Below, one piece after another: positions 1 through 10,379 of a stretch of DNA of 64,000 bases. The DNA comes from Cryobacterium inferilacus (lineage in GTDB: Bacteria; Actinomycetota; Actinomycetes; Actinomycetales; Microbacteriaceae). The stretch is taken from assembly GCF_019599185.1 (NCBI RefSeq), contig NZ_JAIEUL010000003.1, positions 1-64,000 on the forward strand. The letters are read 5' to 3'. Numbering within the stretch: the stretch's first letter is position 1; every line of letters begins with the position of its first letter. The notes under the pieces are model-generated. The model was given only the letters and a program-made list of their open reading frames with translations, made no database searches and had not been told where the DNA came from. The position numbers and the translations under genes were made by a program.

Positions 1-540
1 CCCGCCGAGGGCAGCGCCGCGCTCCCCCCCGGCGCCACCGCGCGGGCCGAGGGCCCCGCCTCGGCCGCCGACGGGGCCGCCGCCCTGGCCACCGGAGCCG
101 CCGGCGCGGCCGAGGGCGCGGCCACGGCAGCCACCGGCGCCGCCACCCTCGCCGACGGCGCGAGCCAGACCGCCGCGGGGGCCGACACCCTGGCCGAGTC
201 GCTGGCCACGGCCGCCGCGGGCAGCCAGACCCTCGCCGAGGGCGCGAGCGGCGCCGCCACCGGGGCCGCTGCGGTAGCCGCCGGCGCGAGCCAGACCGCC
301 ACAGGGGCATCCGCCCTCGCCGCCGGCGCCACCGATGCCGACACCGGCGCAGGCACCCTGGCCGCCGGGGCCGGCCAGACCGCCGCAGGGGCGGCGTCAC
401 TGAGCACCGGCGCGGCCTCTGCCGCCGACGGCGCCGCCGCCCTCAGCAGCGGCGCGGACTCCGCCAAGTCGGGCGCAGAGACGCTGGCCACCGGCGCCTC
501 GTCGCTCAGCGACGGGCTCGTCGGCCTCGAAGACGGCGCG
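1..540 (+). repeat. In-frame Ala/Gly helical repeat of the YhgE-like protein
   Basis: The coding sequence has many degenerate units translating to variants of 'GA.TLA.GAS.TA.'. The DNA repeat follows from the protein repeat and is not a separate element. Such a region is prone to slippage and assembly error. Confidence 0.6.
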
Positions 541-1281
541 GGCACCCTGCGCGACGGCCTCACCGAGGGGGTCGACAGCATCCCGAACACGGATGCGGCA
601 ACCCGCGACCTGCAGGGCTCCACCATTGCCGACCCGGTCGACCTGCAGACCGCCGCGGTGACCTCCGCAGGCACCTACGGCGCCGGGCTGGCGCCGTTCT
701 TCGCGAGCCTGGCGGGCTGGATCGGCATCTACGCCCTGTTCCTGATCGTCAAGCCGGTCTCCCGCCGCGCCATCACGGCGCTGCACTCGCCGCTGAAGAT
801 CACCCTGGCCGGCTGGCTCACCCCTGGCATCCTGGGGCTGGCGCAGATGGCCGCCCTGTTCGGCATCCTCACCGCGGTGCTGCACTTCGAAGTGCACAAC
901 CCGCTCGGCACCTACGCCATGATGGGCCTGGCCGCGCTCACCTTCGCCGCGATCATCCTGGCGCTGAACGTGTGGCTGGGCAGTGTGGGCCAGTTCGTCG
1001 GCCTCGTGCTGATGGTGCTGCAGTTGGTCACCGCCGGCGGCACCTTCCCGTGGCAGACCCTGCCGGCACCGCTGGCGTTCCTGCACCACGTGGTGCCGAT
1101 GAGCTACGCCGTCGACGGCATCCGCCAGCTGATGTACGGCGGCAACCCGGCCACCGCCCTCAACGACGCCGGCGTGCTGCTGCTCTGGCTCACCGGGGCG
1201 CTCGTCCTGGCCGCCGTCGGCGTGGTGCGGATGACGCACTTCCGCACCCTGCGCGACCTCAAGCCCAGCCTGATCGGCTGA
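1..1281 (+). CDS. YhgE/Pip-type ABC-2-like membrane protein, C-terminal part (5' end outside window)
   Basis: The reading frame is open from base 1 to the TGA at 1279-1281, so the gene begins before the window. The first about 180 residues are an Ala/Gly-rich repeat with recurring 'LA.GA' and 'TLA.GA' steps about every 7 residues, the helical extracellular repeat typical of YhgE/Pip proteins. After 'TYGAGLAPFFASL' there are five hydrophobic segments matching the ABC-2 permease end of this family. YhgE/Pip proteins are linked to phage infection (Pip) and type VII secretion or export; the substrate cannot be told here. An internal ATG at 658 opens only the membrane part and is unlikely to be the true start because the repeat is in frame. 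Confidence 0.8.
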   Translation, partial: PAEGSAALPPGATARAEGPASAADGAAALATGAAGAAEGAATAATGAATLADGASQTAAGADTLAESLATAAAGSQTLAEGASGAATGAAAVAAGASQTATGASALAAGATDADTGAGTLAAGAGQTAAGAASLSTGAASAADGAAALSSGADSAKSGAETLATGASSLSDGLVGLEDGAGTLRDGLTEGVDSIPNTDAATRDLQGSTIADPVDLQTAAVTSAGTYGAGLAPFFASLAGWIGIYALFLIVKPVSRRAITALHSPLKITLAGWLTPGILGLAQMAALFGILTAVLHFEVHNPLGTYAMMGLAALTFAAIILALNVWLGSVGQFVGLVLMVLQLVTAGGTFPWQTLPAPLAFLHHVVPMSYAVDGIRQLMYGGNPATALNDAGVLLLWLTGALVLAAVGVVRMTHFRTLRDLKPSLIG

Positions 1282-1372
1282 GTCCGAGGCGCTTGCCGGT
1301 CTGGCAAGCCGACTTGCGGGCGTGCTGCGTGGGCGGCACGATCGGGGGAAGCAGACGAACCGAAGGGCCGGC

Positions 1373-2071
1373 ATGACCACGCACAGCTTCGACAAGGACT
1401 ACTGGGAACAGCACTGGGAGCAGGCGGGAGGCCCTGCCGCGCCGGTCGCCGAACGAGGTGCGCCGAACCCGCACCTCGTGCGCGAGGTGGCGGGCCTGAC
1501 GCCGGGTACCGCCCTGGACGCCGGCTGCGGCACCGGCGCGGAAGCGCTCTGGCTGGCCGGGCAGGGCTGGCAGGTCACCGCCGCGGACATCTCCGCGGCC
1601 GCCTTGGCCCGAGCCAGGGAGCTGGCCGAGGGAGTCGAGCGGGTGACCTGGGTCGAGGCCGACCTCACCACCTGGGAGCCAGGGAACGTGTTCGACCTCG
1701 TGGTCACCAACTACGCCCACCCAGCCATTCCGCAGTTGGCCTTCTACGACCGCATCGCGCGCTGGGTCGCACCCGGCGGCACCCTGCTGATCGTGGGGCA
1801 CCTGCACGATGCCGGCGGACAGGCGCACGGAGGCGGGCACGGGTATCACGAGGCACACGGCGGCGGGCATGGCGAGGCGCACGGAGAGCGCGAGGCCCCG
1901 CACGGCGAGGAGCCGCCCGCCGAGGCGACGGTGACCCTCGCGAACATCACCGCGCTGCTCGACCCCGGGGTGTGGCGCATCGATACCGCCGAGGAACAGA
2001 CCCGCGAGCGACCCGGCGGCCAGGGTCTGCCACTGCACGACGTGATCGTGCGCGCCGGGCGCTTGGGCTGA
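1373..2071 (+). CDS. Class I SAM-dependent methyltransferase with His-rich insert
   Basis: Predicted 232-residue soluble methyltransferase. Motif I 'ALDAGCGTGAEALWLAG' (about residues 46-62) is the SAM-binding loop, followed by 'VTAADIS' with the acidic ribose-binding residue and 'VEADLTTWEP'. The ATG at 1373 is chosen because an AAGG-type ribosome site precedes it and the fold starts at once ('HSFDKDYWEQHWEQ'). Residues about 147-180 are an unusual insert rich in Gly-His pairs ('AHGGGHGYHEAHGGGHG') just before the last strand. Poly-His stretches like this often bind Ni, Zn or Cu. The family fits metal, metalloid or thiol methylation and tellurite-resistance-like enzymes, but the substrate is unknown. 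Confidence 0.8.
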   Translation: MTTHSFDKDYWEQHWEQAGGPAAPVAERGAPNPHLVREVAGLTPGTALDAGCGTGAEALWLAGQGWQVTAADISAAALARARELAEGVERVTWVEADLTTWEPGNVFDLVVTNYAHPAIPQLAFYDRIARWVAPGGTLLIVGHLHDAGGQAHGGGHGYHEAHGGGHGEAHGEREAPHGEEPPAEATVTLANITALLDPGVWRIDTAEEQTRERPGGQGLPLHDVIVRAGRLG

Positions 2072-2153
2072 CCGCGCCGACCGACGGCCACCTAGGCTGG
2101 TGCCGCGCCCACCGCACCGGCCATCGCCGCCGAACGGGGAGCGGCCCTCGACG

Positions 2154-3317
2154 ATGAGACGGAGCACCGTGACCGAAACGCCCACCACCGCCGGGCTCGG
2201 CGCCTTCGCCGGCCTGGTCGACCTGGCACGGTCAGTGCGCCCGTTGTTCGGCACGGATGACCCGTCGCCCGCGGAGATCGAACGCCGGTTGCGCGACACC
2301 CTGGGGGTGCTTCCGGCACCGACGGTGGTCGACGTGACCGAACACATCCGCTGGTCGAGGGACGGCATCGACGGCGTGGAGCTGTCGTGGGAGACCGGTT
2401 TCGGGCCGCGTGCCAGGGGCTGGCTGCTGCGGCCGGCCGGGGAGACCGGCGCCCTGCCCGGGGTGCTCGCGCTGCACTGCCACGGCGGCATGAAGTTCTT
2501 CGGCAAGGAGAAGATCGCCAACGGGCCCACCGGCCCGGTGCCAGCGGCCATCAATGCGTTCCGGGAGCGGTGCTACTCCGGCCGGGCGCTGGCCGACGAG
2601 TTCGCCCGGGCCGGCTTCGCGGTGCTCGCGCACGATGTCTTCGGCTGGGGCAGCCGGCGCTTCCCGGTGGCCGATATGCCGGCGTCGAGCGAGCGCGTCG
2701 CGGCGGCCCTGCGCGCCACAGCGAACGAGCCGCCGAATGAGCCGCTGACGGAGCCCGAGGTCTACGACCTGCACGCCGGCGCCGTCGAACACGACCTGGC
2801 CAAGGCGCTCGGTGTGCTCGGCACGTCGTGGGCGGGCCTGATCGCCCGCGAGGACCTGTTGGCCCTCGATGTGCTGGCCGCCCGGCCGGAGACCCTGGCT
2901 GCCGCTCCTGCGTTGGTCGGGTTCTCCGGTGGCGGTGCCAGGGCGCAGGTGACCTCCGCGCTCAGTGACCGGGTGGGTGCCACGGTGGTGGTCGGCATGA
3001 TGTCGACCCTGGCCGAACTGGTCGAGGCCCACCTGCACGAGCACAGCTGGACCCTGATGAGCCCGGGCCTCGGCACGATCGCCGACCTGCCGGGCATCGC
3101 GGGCGCCCGGGCGCCGCGCCCGCTGTTCGTGGGATACGGCGAGACCGACCCGCTGTTTCCACCGGCCGGCATGCGGGCCGCCCACGACGCTCTCACCCGG
3201 CGATACGCCGGTACGGCTGCCTACCAGGGCCGTTTCGCACCCGTTCCGCACTGCTTCGACAGCGAGATGCAGACCGCGGCGATCCGGTTTCTGCACGGGG
3301 TGCTCCCCCGCCGGTGA
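2154..3317 (+). CDS. Alpha/beta hydrolase (dienelactone hydrolase/acetyl-esterase-like)
   Basis: A 387-residue protein with the alpha/beta-hydrolase core: oxyanion region 'VLALHCHGGMKFFGKEK', nucleophile elbow 'GFSGGGARAQ' (Ser), a likely catalytic Asp in 'GYGETDPLFP' and the closing His in 'PVPHCFDSEM'. The about 110-residue N-terminal extension and the insert after 'DVFGWGSRRFP' resemble large esterases of the abhydrolase_7 type. No signal peptide is seen, so it is probably cytoplasmic. The start could be ATG 2154 or GTG 2169; a GGGGAG site sits about 12 bases before the ATG. It stands alone and converges on the efflux gene. Substrate unknown. Confidence 0.75.
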   Translation: MRRSTVTETPTTAGLGAFAGLVDLARSVRPLFGTDDPSPAEIERRLRDTLGVLPAPTVVDVTEHIRWSRDGIDGVELSWETGFGPRARGWLLRPAGETGALPGVLALHCHGGMKFFGKEKIANGPTGPVPAAINAFRERCYSGRALADEFARAGFAVLAHDVFGWGSRRFPVADMPASSERVAAALRATANEPPNEPLTEPEVYDLHAGAVEHDLAKALGVLGTSWAGLIAREDLLALDVLAARPETLAAAPALVGFSGGGARAQVTSALSDRVGATVVVGMMSTLAELVEAHLHEHSWTLMSPGLGTIADLPGIAGARAPRPLFVGYGETDPLFPPAGMRAAHDALTRRYAGTAAYQGRFAPVPHCFDSEMQTAAIRFLHGVLPRR

Positions 3318-3319
3318 GT

Positions 3320-3343
3320 CCGGCCGGGCTCGCACCCGGCCGG
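3320..3343. terminator. Bidirectional hairpin between convergent genes
   Basis: Perfect 9-bp stem CCGGCCGGG / CCCGGCCGG with a 6-base loop, placed between the hydrolase stop and the efflux gene stop. There is no T tract, as is common for actinobacterial terminators. Confidence 0.6.
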
Positions 3344-3351
3344 CGGTGCAC

Positions 3352-5672
<2,321 letters not shown>

Positions 5673-5684
5673 AGAGTGCAGCTT

Positions 5685-5709
5685 TGCACTTTATGCTAGG
5701 TAGTGCAAG
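5685..5709. promoter_or_regulatory. TetR operator candidate 2
   Basis: Inverted repeat TTGCACT-N11-AGTGCAA, the same TGCACT half-site as operator 1 and immediately upstream of it. A -10-like TAGCAT (minus strand) lies in its centre, so binding would block the promoter. Confidence 0.6.
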
Positions 5710-5741
5710 TTATCGAGCGGTGCGTCGGTGGCTGCACCGGT

Positions 5742-5783
5742 TATGGCCCAGTGCGCCCGCTAGAGCGGGTGCACCGGGCCATA
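5742..5783. terminator. Long hairpin downstream of the SnoaL-like gene
   Basis: A 20-bp imperfect stem (arms beginning TATGGCCC and ending GGGCCATA, with CCCGCT/AGCGGG next to a 2-base loop). It lies just after the minus-strand SnoaL-like gene and upstream of the TetR promoter. Confidence 0.6.
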
Positions 5784-5804
5784 CGGGGTGCAGCGAGCGT
5801 GAGC

Positions 5805-6179
5805 CTAGACGGGCGACTCCTGGTGGGCCGCGATCGACCAGCCGCCGTTGTTCTCGTCGAAGAGGTAGGTGGTGGACATCTGCAGCTCGGTGAGCGCGTC
5901 GCCCCGCCAGGCCAGTGAGCGGTAGACCAGCACACCGGCGTGCTCGCCCAGGCGGATGACGGCCGGTTCGTGCAGCTCGTAGCGGTCCAGCGGCGGCGCG
6001 GCCTTGAAGGCGGCGCGCACCTGGTCGCGCCCGACCACCTGGCCAGGCAGGATGAGCAGGGCATCCCCGGTCATGGTGCGCTGGTAGTAGTCACCGCCCT
6101 TGCCGGCGAGGATGGCGCGCCAACCCTCGTGGGCTTCGTGCAGGAGTCTGGCAGGGAGATCGTCGGTGATCACAGTCAT
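5805..6179 (-). CDS. SnoaL-like/DUF4440 (NTF2-fold) small protein
   Basis: 124 residues with NTF2-fold features: N-terminal helix 'LLHEAHEGWRAILAGKGGDYYQRTMTGDALLILP', then strands 'VVGRDQVRAAFKA' and C-terminal 'LTELQMSTTYLFDENNGGW'. This is the usual shape of SnoaL-like/DUF4440 proteins, which can be small isomerases, hydrolases or ligand binders; the residues do not settle the reaction. The ATG follows a TACCGT -10 box by exactly 6 bases, so the mRNA is probably leaderless. It is monocistronic and ends in a strong hairpin. Confidence 0.7.
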   Translation of the reverse strand: MTVITDDLPARLLHEAHEGWRAILAGKGGDYYQRTMTGDALLILPGQVVGRDQVRAAFKAAPPLDRYELHEPAVIRLGEHAGVLVYRSLAWRGDALTELQMSTTYLFDENNGGWSIAAHQESPV

Positions 6180-6185
6180 GACTCC

Positions 6186-6191
6186 ACGGTA
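6186..6191 (-). promoter_or_regulatory. -10 box, leaderless start of SnoaL-like gene
   Basis: Minus strand reads TACCGT-GGAGTC-ATG: TANNNT six bases before the start codon. Confidence 0.5.
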
Positions 6192-6212
6192 GACCCCAGC
6201 GGGCCATCCCGG

Positions 6213-6842
6213 TCAGAATCGGTGCTGCAGGATCCAGGCGTGCATGGTCACCGCGGCCGCGGCCGAGGCGTTCATCGAGCGGGTGGAGCCGTACTGGCTG
6301 ATCTCGACGAGGGCGTCGCCGGCGGCGACGGCCTCCGGGGAGAGCCCCGGCCCCTCCTGGCCGAAGAGCAGCACGCAGCGCTGCGGGAAGGTAAAGGTCT
6401 CCATGATCACGCTGCCAGGCAGGTTGTCGATGGCGATAATCGGGAGGCTCTCGGAGCGAGCCCACTGAACGAACGTCGCCACATCCGGGTGGTGCATGAC
6501 GTGCTGGTAGCGGTCGGTCACCATGGCGCCGCGCTTGTTCCAGCGCTTGCGGCCGATGATGTGCACGGTGTCGGCGCCGAATGCGTTGGCGCTGCGCACG
6601 ATCGAGCCGATGTTCATGTCGTGCTGCCAGTTCTCGATAGCCACGTGGAACGGGTTGCGGGTCTCGTCGAGGTCGGCGACGATCGCGGCCATGGTCCAGT
6701 ACCGGTAGCGGTCGATCACGTTGCGGGTGTCACCGCGTTCGAGCAGCTCGCGGTCGTAGTACGGCTCGTCCGGCCACTCGCCGACCCACGGGCCGACCCC
6801 GTTGGTGGACAGTTCTGGCGTGGGGTTCAGCGGTTCTGGCAC
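6213..6842 (-). CDS. SpoU/TrmH-family RNA 2'-O-ribose methyltransferase
   Basis: About 209 residues from a GTG start. The SPOUT knot motifs are clear: motif 1 'NIGSIVRSANAFGADTVHIIG', motif 2 'LLFGQEGPGLSPEAV', motif 3 'STRSMNASAAAAVTMHAW'. Enzymes of this family methylate a ribose 2'-hydroxyl in tRNA or rRNA using SAM bound in the knot. A longer frame reaches an ATG at 6956, but the extra 38 residues are Arg/His-rich and not family-like. The GTG at 6842 has a TACGGT box six bases upstream, which settles the start. Target nucleotide unknown. Confidence 0.85.
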   Translation of the reverse strand: MPEPLNPTPELSTNGVGPWVGEWPDEPYYDRELLERGDTRNVIDRYRYWTMAAIVADLDETRNPFHVAIENWQHDMNIGSIVRSANAFGADTVHIIGRKRWNKRGAMVTDRYQHVMHHPDVATFVQWARSESLPIIAIDNLPGSVIMETFTFPQRCVLLFGQEGPGLSPEAVAAGDALVEISQYGSTRSMNASAAAAVTMHAWILQHRF

Positions 6843-6848
6843 TGCACC

Positions 6849-6854
6849 ACCGTA
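6849..6854 (-). promoter_or_regulatory. -10 box, leaderless GTG start of the SpoU gene
   Basis: Minus strand reads TACGGT-GGTGCA-GTG, with the same 6-base spacing as other leaderless starts in the window. Confidence 0.5.
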
Positions 6855-7078
6855 TCTCGCCAGCGCAGGCTTGTGCTCGCTGCAGGGTCCGCGACGAGCA
6901 CGAGGGTGAGCGACGAGCAGCAGGATGCGTCTGCGATTTACCCAGCTTCCGTTCATACGGGGTTCGCTACCCTAAGGGCAGGGTGCGTTTTCGCCGGCAC
7001 CCGCGCGGCCTCGGTCGCCGCCCAGCCGGCACCATCCGATCGAGACCGTAATCATGACCCCGACCGGAAGGCATCCGC

Positions 7079-7780
7079 ATGCAACCCCTACTCTTCGGCA
7101 TCGACTTTCTCGACTCCGAGTGGCTGATCGGTTGGTTCGGCTCGTTCGTGCTGATCGGCGTGGCCGCCGTGGTCTTCGTCGAGACCGGCTTCATCGTGCT
7201 GTCCTTCCTGCCGGGTGACTCGCTGCTTTTCACGGTGGGACTGCTCACCGCAACCGGTGACGTGCCCGTGCCCATCTGGGTGACCTGCGCCATCATCTTC
7301 GTCGCCGCGTTCGCGGGTGACCAGCTGGCCTACGGCATCGGCCGCAAGGCCGGCCCGGCCGTGTTCGCCCGCGAACAGAACCGGTTCTTCAACCCCAAGA
7401 ACGTCGAACGCACCAACGCCTTCTTCGCCAAGCACGGCGGCAAGGCCGTCATCATCGCCCGCTTCCTGCCGGTGTTCCGCGCGTTCGTGCCGCTCGCGGC
7501 CGGTGTCGGCAAGATGAGCTACCGCACCTTCGTGACCTTCAACCTCATCGGCGCGTTCGCCTGGGGAGTCGGCCTCACCCTGGTGGGCTACCTGCTCGGC
7601 CAGATTCAGTTCGTCGCCGACTACTCCGAGTACTTCATCATCGGCATCGTGCTGCTCTCAGGAATCCCGATCCTCACCGAGCTCTACAAGGCCGGCCGGG
7701 AAGCCATGCGCAACCGTGGCAAGGCCCCCGTGCCCGCCGTCGAGCTGCCGGAGGACGTGCGCGAAGACGCTCGCGAGTAG
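7079..7780 (+). CDS. DedA-family membrane protein
   Basis: 233 residues with about 5-6 membrane segments. Family marks: 'FIVLSFLPGDSLLFTVGLL' (the conserved Pro-Gly-Asp-Ser), the amphipathic 'FNPKNVERTNAFFAKHGGK', and 'IIARFLPVFRAFVPLAAGVGKM' with the conserved Arg residues. DedA proteins are half-transporters that flip polyprenyl- or glycero-phospholipid carriers and affect envelope homeostasis. It has its own ribosome site (GGAAGG, about 8 bases before the ATG) and no operon partner. The C-tail is short and charged. Confidence 0.88.
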   Translation: MQPLLFGIDFLDSEWLIGWFGSFVLIGVAAVVFVETGFIVLSFLPGDSLLFTVGLLTATGDVPVPIWVTCAIIFVAAFAGDQLAYGIGRKAGPAVFAREQNRFFNPKNVERTNAFFAKHGGKAVIIARFLPVFRAFVPLAAGVGKMSYRTFVTFNLIGAFAWGVGLTLVGYLLGQIQFVADYSEYFIIGIVLLSGIPILTELYKAGREAMRNRGKAPVPAVELPEDVREDARE

Positions 7781-7926
7781 CGTGCGCCCCGCACTGGGGC
7801 TGATCCAACACCACCCGGCCGGGTACCGTGAGGTGAATCACACGGCCGGGGGGACGTCTTGATGCACTGGAGTACACACACGCCGAGGCCAGCCGGGCCG
7901 CGCCGGCCGGGAGCGGACGCCTGACC

Positions 7927-8220
7927 GTGGGGCGGTTGATCTATGCCTCCGGCCTGACCGTACTGCTGGACGACGACACCCTCGCCCACCTCCAGGCGGT
8001 GATCGGGGCCAAACTGCGCCTGCAGCAGTCCTTCCACCTCAGTTGGGGCGACCCCGACAATGCCGGCGGCTGCCGCAGCACCATCTGGGTGACACCCAGC
8101 ACCTCGCTGCTGTTCCGTTATCGCAGCGCACGCGCCCCGGTGCTCGACCGCGATCGGATCGACACCCTCTTCGCGCAGGCGAACAGCCCCGGCGGGCTGG
8201 TGCTGCACCTCGATGCCTGA
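7927..8220 (+). CDS. DUF7882-like small protein of Microbacteriaceae
   Basis: 97 residues from GTG, preceded by GGAGCG. The pattern 'GRLIYASGLTVLLDDDTLAHLQAVIGAKLRLQQSFHLSW' (in short pieces: an N-terminal hairpin, then a helix ending in 'KLR.QQSF.LSW') and 'STIWVTPSTSLLFRYR' is what I recall for the DUF7882 family. These proteins are common in Microbacteriaceae, sometimes mislabelled as DNA ligase, and of unknown function. No catalytic residues or membrane segments. The name rests on memory of the family, not a search. Confidence 0.6.
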   Translation: MGRLIYASGLTVLLDDDTLAHLQAVIGAKLRLQQSFHLSWGDPDNAGGCRSTIWVTPSTSLLFRYRSARAPVLDRDRIDTLFAQANSPGGLVLHLDA

Positions 8221-8278
8221 CCCCGGGTGCGCGGAGACAGTACGCGGAGAAAAGCGGAACCACGGCAAAGTTTCGGGT

Positions 8279-8299
8279 TGCCTAAATAATCTGTAAGAT
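8279..8299 (+). promoter_or_regulatory. mntH promoter with MntR-like half-site
   Basis: TTGCCTAA, a half-site like those bound by DtxR/MntR repressors, overlaps the promoter. A TAAGAT -10 box ends six bases before the mntH ATG, so the message is probably leaderless. The site is AT-rich against a very GC-rich background. Repression by the downstream MntR with bound Mn is inferred. Confidence 0.45.
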
Positions 8300-8305
8300 T
8301 TCGGT

Positions 8306-9589
8306 ATGCCTCAATCTCCATCCGCCGATGCGGCCACGACCGATGCGCCGGCCTCACCACCCGCACTGAACTCGGTGGCCTCCACCCGCCTGCTCTGGCT
8401 GCTCGGCCCTGCCCTGGTGGCCGGGGTGGCGTACCTCGATCCTGGCAACGTGGCGAGCAACATGACCGCGGGCGCCCGTTACGGCTACCTGCTGGTCTGG
8501 GTGGTCGTGGCCGGCAACCTGATGGCCTGGCTGATCCAGTACCTCTCCGCCAAGCTCGGCATCGTCACCGGCACCAGCCTGCCCGAGGTGCTCGGCGTGC
8601 GGCTGCGCCGGCGCACCTCCCGCCGGTTGTACTGGGTGCAAGCCGAGCTCGTGGCCATGGCCACCGACCTGGCCGAGATCATCGGCGGCGCCGTGGCCCT
8701 CAACCTGCTCTTCGGCCTGCCGCTGCTGGCCGGCGGTGTGATCACCGGCGTCATCTCGATGCTCGTGCTCACCGTGCAGACCCGGCGCGGCCCGAAGGTG
8801 TTCGAACGGGTGATCGTGGCGCTGCTGCTGATCATCACCGTGGGCTTCGCCGCCGGGGTCTTCTTCGCGCCACCGGATGCCGGTTCGGTCGTCGACGGGC
8901 TCGTGCCCCGGTTCGAGGGCACCGACTCCGTGCTGCTGGCGGCGTCGATCCTGGGCGCCACGATCATGCCGCACGCCATCTACGCGCACTCGGCCCTCAC
9001 CCGCGACCGCTTCCCGATGCAGGAGGGCCCCGCCGCGACCAAACGGCTGCTCTGGGCCACCAAGTGGGATGTCACGATCGCCATGGCCATCGCCGGCACG
9101 GTCAACCTGGCCATCCTGTTGCTGGCCGCGTCTGCGCTGCAGGGCGTGCCGGGCACCGACTCCCTCGACGGCGCGTACCGGGCCCTGCAGGACGGCCTGG
9201 GACCGGTGGTGGCGACGATCTTCGCCGTGGGCCTGCTGGCCTCCGGCCTGGCCTCCACCTCGGTGGGCGCATACGCCGGCGCGGAGATCATGCACGGCCT
9301 GCTCAAGATCCGGGTACCGCTGTTGCTGCGCCGTCTGGTCACCCTCATCCCGGCGCTGCTGATTCTGGGGGTGGGTTTCGACCCCACCCAGGCACTCGTG
9401 CTCAGCCAGGTGGTGCTGTCGTTCGGCATCCCGTTCGCCCTCATCCCCCTGGTCTGGCTCACCGCCCAGAAGGGCCTGCTCGGCGACTTCGCCAACCGCT
9501 GGTTCACCACGGTCGCCGGCGGCATCGCCGCGGTGCTGCTGGTCACCCTGAACGCCGTGCTGCTGGTGCTCGTCTTCAGCGCACCCTGA
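8306..9589 (+). CDS. mntH: Nramp-family Mn(II)/divalent metal transporter MntH
   Basis: 427 residues and about 11 membrane helices. The metal-site motifs are 'DPGNVASNMTAGARYGY' in TM1 and 'GATIMPHAIYAHSAL' in TM6 (DPGN and MPH), diagnostic of Nramp proton-coupled uptake of Mn2+ and Fe2+. A 25-base gap separates it from the DtxR-type regulator gene, giving the usual mntH-mntR pairing. The start ATG lacks a ribosome site but follows a -10 box at leaderless distance. Confidence 0.93.
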   Translation: MPQSPSADAATTDAPASPPALNSVASTRLLWLLGPALVAGVAYLDPGNVASNMTAGARYGYLLVWVVVAGNLMAWLIQYLSAKLGIVTGTSLPEVLGVRLRRRTSRRLYWVQAELVAMATDLAEIIGGAVALNLLFGLPLLAGGVITGVISMLVLTVQTRRGPKVFERVIVALLLIITVGFAAGVFFAPPDAGSVVDGLVPRFEGTDSVLLAASILGATIMPHAIYAHSALTRDRFPMQEGPAATKRLLWATKWDVTIAMAIAGTVNLAILLLAASALQGVPGTDSLDGAYRALQDGLGPVVATIFAVGLLASGLASTSVGAYAGAEIMHGLLKIRVPLLLRRLVTLIPALLILGVGFDPTQALVLSQVVLSFGIPFALIPLVWLTAQKGLLGDFANRWFTTVAGGIAAVLLVTLNAVLLVLVFSAP

Positions 9590-9614
9590 CCCGGCCAGCT
9601 ACCCTGAAGGGGCC

Positions 9615-10259
9615 ATGAAACCCACCACACCCGCCGCCGAGGACTACCTCAAGACGATCTACGCCCACACCGAGTGGCAGCCAGAGCCGATCACCCCCAA
9701 GGTGCTGGCCACGCGGCTGGGCATCGCGCCGTCGTCGGTGACCGAGATGGTGAAGAAGCTCGCCGCGGCGGGGCTGATCGCGCACGTGCCGTACGGGCCG
9801 CTCACCCTCACCGATGAGGGCCGGCTGCGCGCCACCGCCGTGGTGCGCAGGCACCGCCTGATCGAGACCTGGCTGGTGCGGGAGCTCGGCTACACCTGGG
9901 ACGAGGTGCACGACGAGGCCGAGGTGCTCGAACACTCCATCTCCGACCGGTTGCTCGAGGCGATCAGCACGCACCTCGGCCACCCGCGAGCCGACCCGCA
10001 CGGCGACCTCATCCCCGCCGCAGACGGTTCCACCGCCCGCGTTCGGGCCGTTCTGCTGGCGGATGCGCCGGCCGGCCACTCCGGTACCGTACTGCGGGTG
10101 AGCGACCGCGACCCGGCCATCCTGCGCCTGCTCGCCGACGCGGGCATCGGGCCGGGCAGCAATGTCACCGTGGTCGACTCCGCCACCTTGCGGCTGGACG
10201 CCGGCCAGGCCCATCCGTTCTCGGCCGATGTGGCCGCGGCCGTCTGGCTCACCGGCTGA
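9615..10259 (+). CDS. mntR: DtxR/MntR-family metal-dependent repressor
   Basis: 214 residues. N-terminal winged HTH 'AEDYLKTIYAHTEWQ...ITPKVLATRLGIAPSSVTEMVKKLA', then the dimerisation and metal region 'RRHRLIETWLVRELGYTWDEVHDEAEVLEH' with Glu/His ligands ('HDEAEVLEHSIS'), and a C-terminal SH3-like FeoA-type domain ('GSNVTVVDSATLRLDAG'). This is the full IdeR/DtxR architecture. It should sense Mn or Fe and repress mntH just upstream. The ATG is preceded by GAAGGGG. Confidence 0.88.
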   Translation: MKPTTPAAEDYLKTIYAHTEWQPEPITPKVLATRLGIAPSSVTEMVKKLAAAGLIAHVPYGPLTLTDEGRLRATAVVRRHRLIETWLVRELGYTWDEVHDEAEVLEHSISDRLLEAISTHLGHPRADPHGDLIPAADGSTARVRAVLLADAPAGHSGTVLRVSDRDPAILRLLADAGIGPGSNVTVVDSATLRLDAGQAHPFSADVAAAVWLTG

Positions 10260-10379
10260 GTCGGCGGCCCGACCGCGTGTGGCCAGCGGGTGACGGTGAC
10301 AAACCCTGCCCCGATAGTCTGGACGCGGCAGCGTGTTCCCGGGCTGCTTCCAACCGCGTCACCCACGAAGGAGCGAGCC

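Noticed and set aside
6843-6956. 38-residue N-terminal extension of the SpoU methyltransferase
   Set aside because: The region holds the TACGGT box of the GTG start and encodes Arg/His-rich sequence unlike the family.
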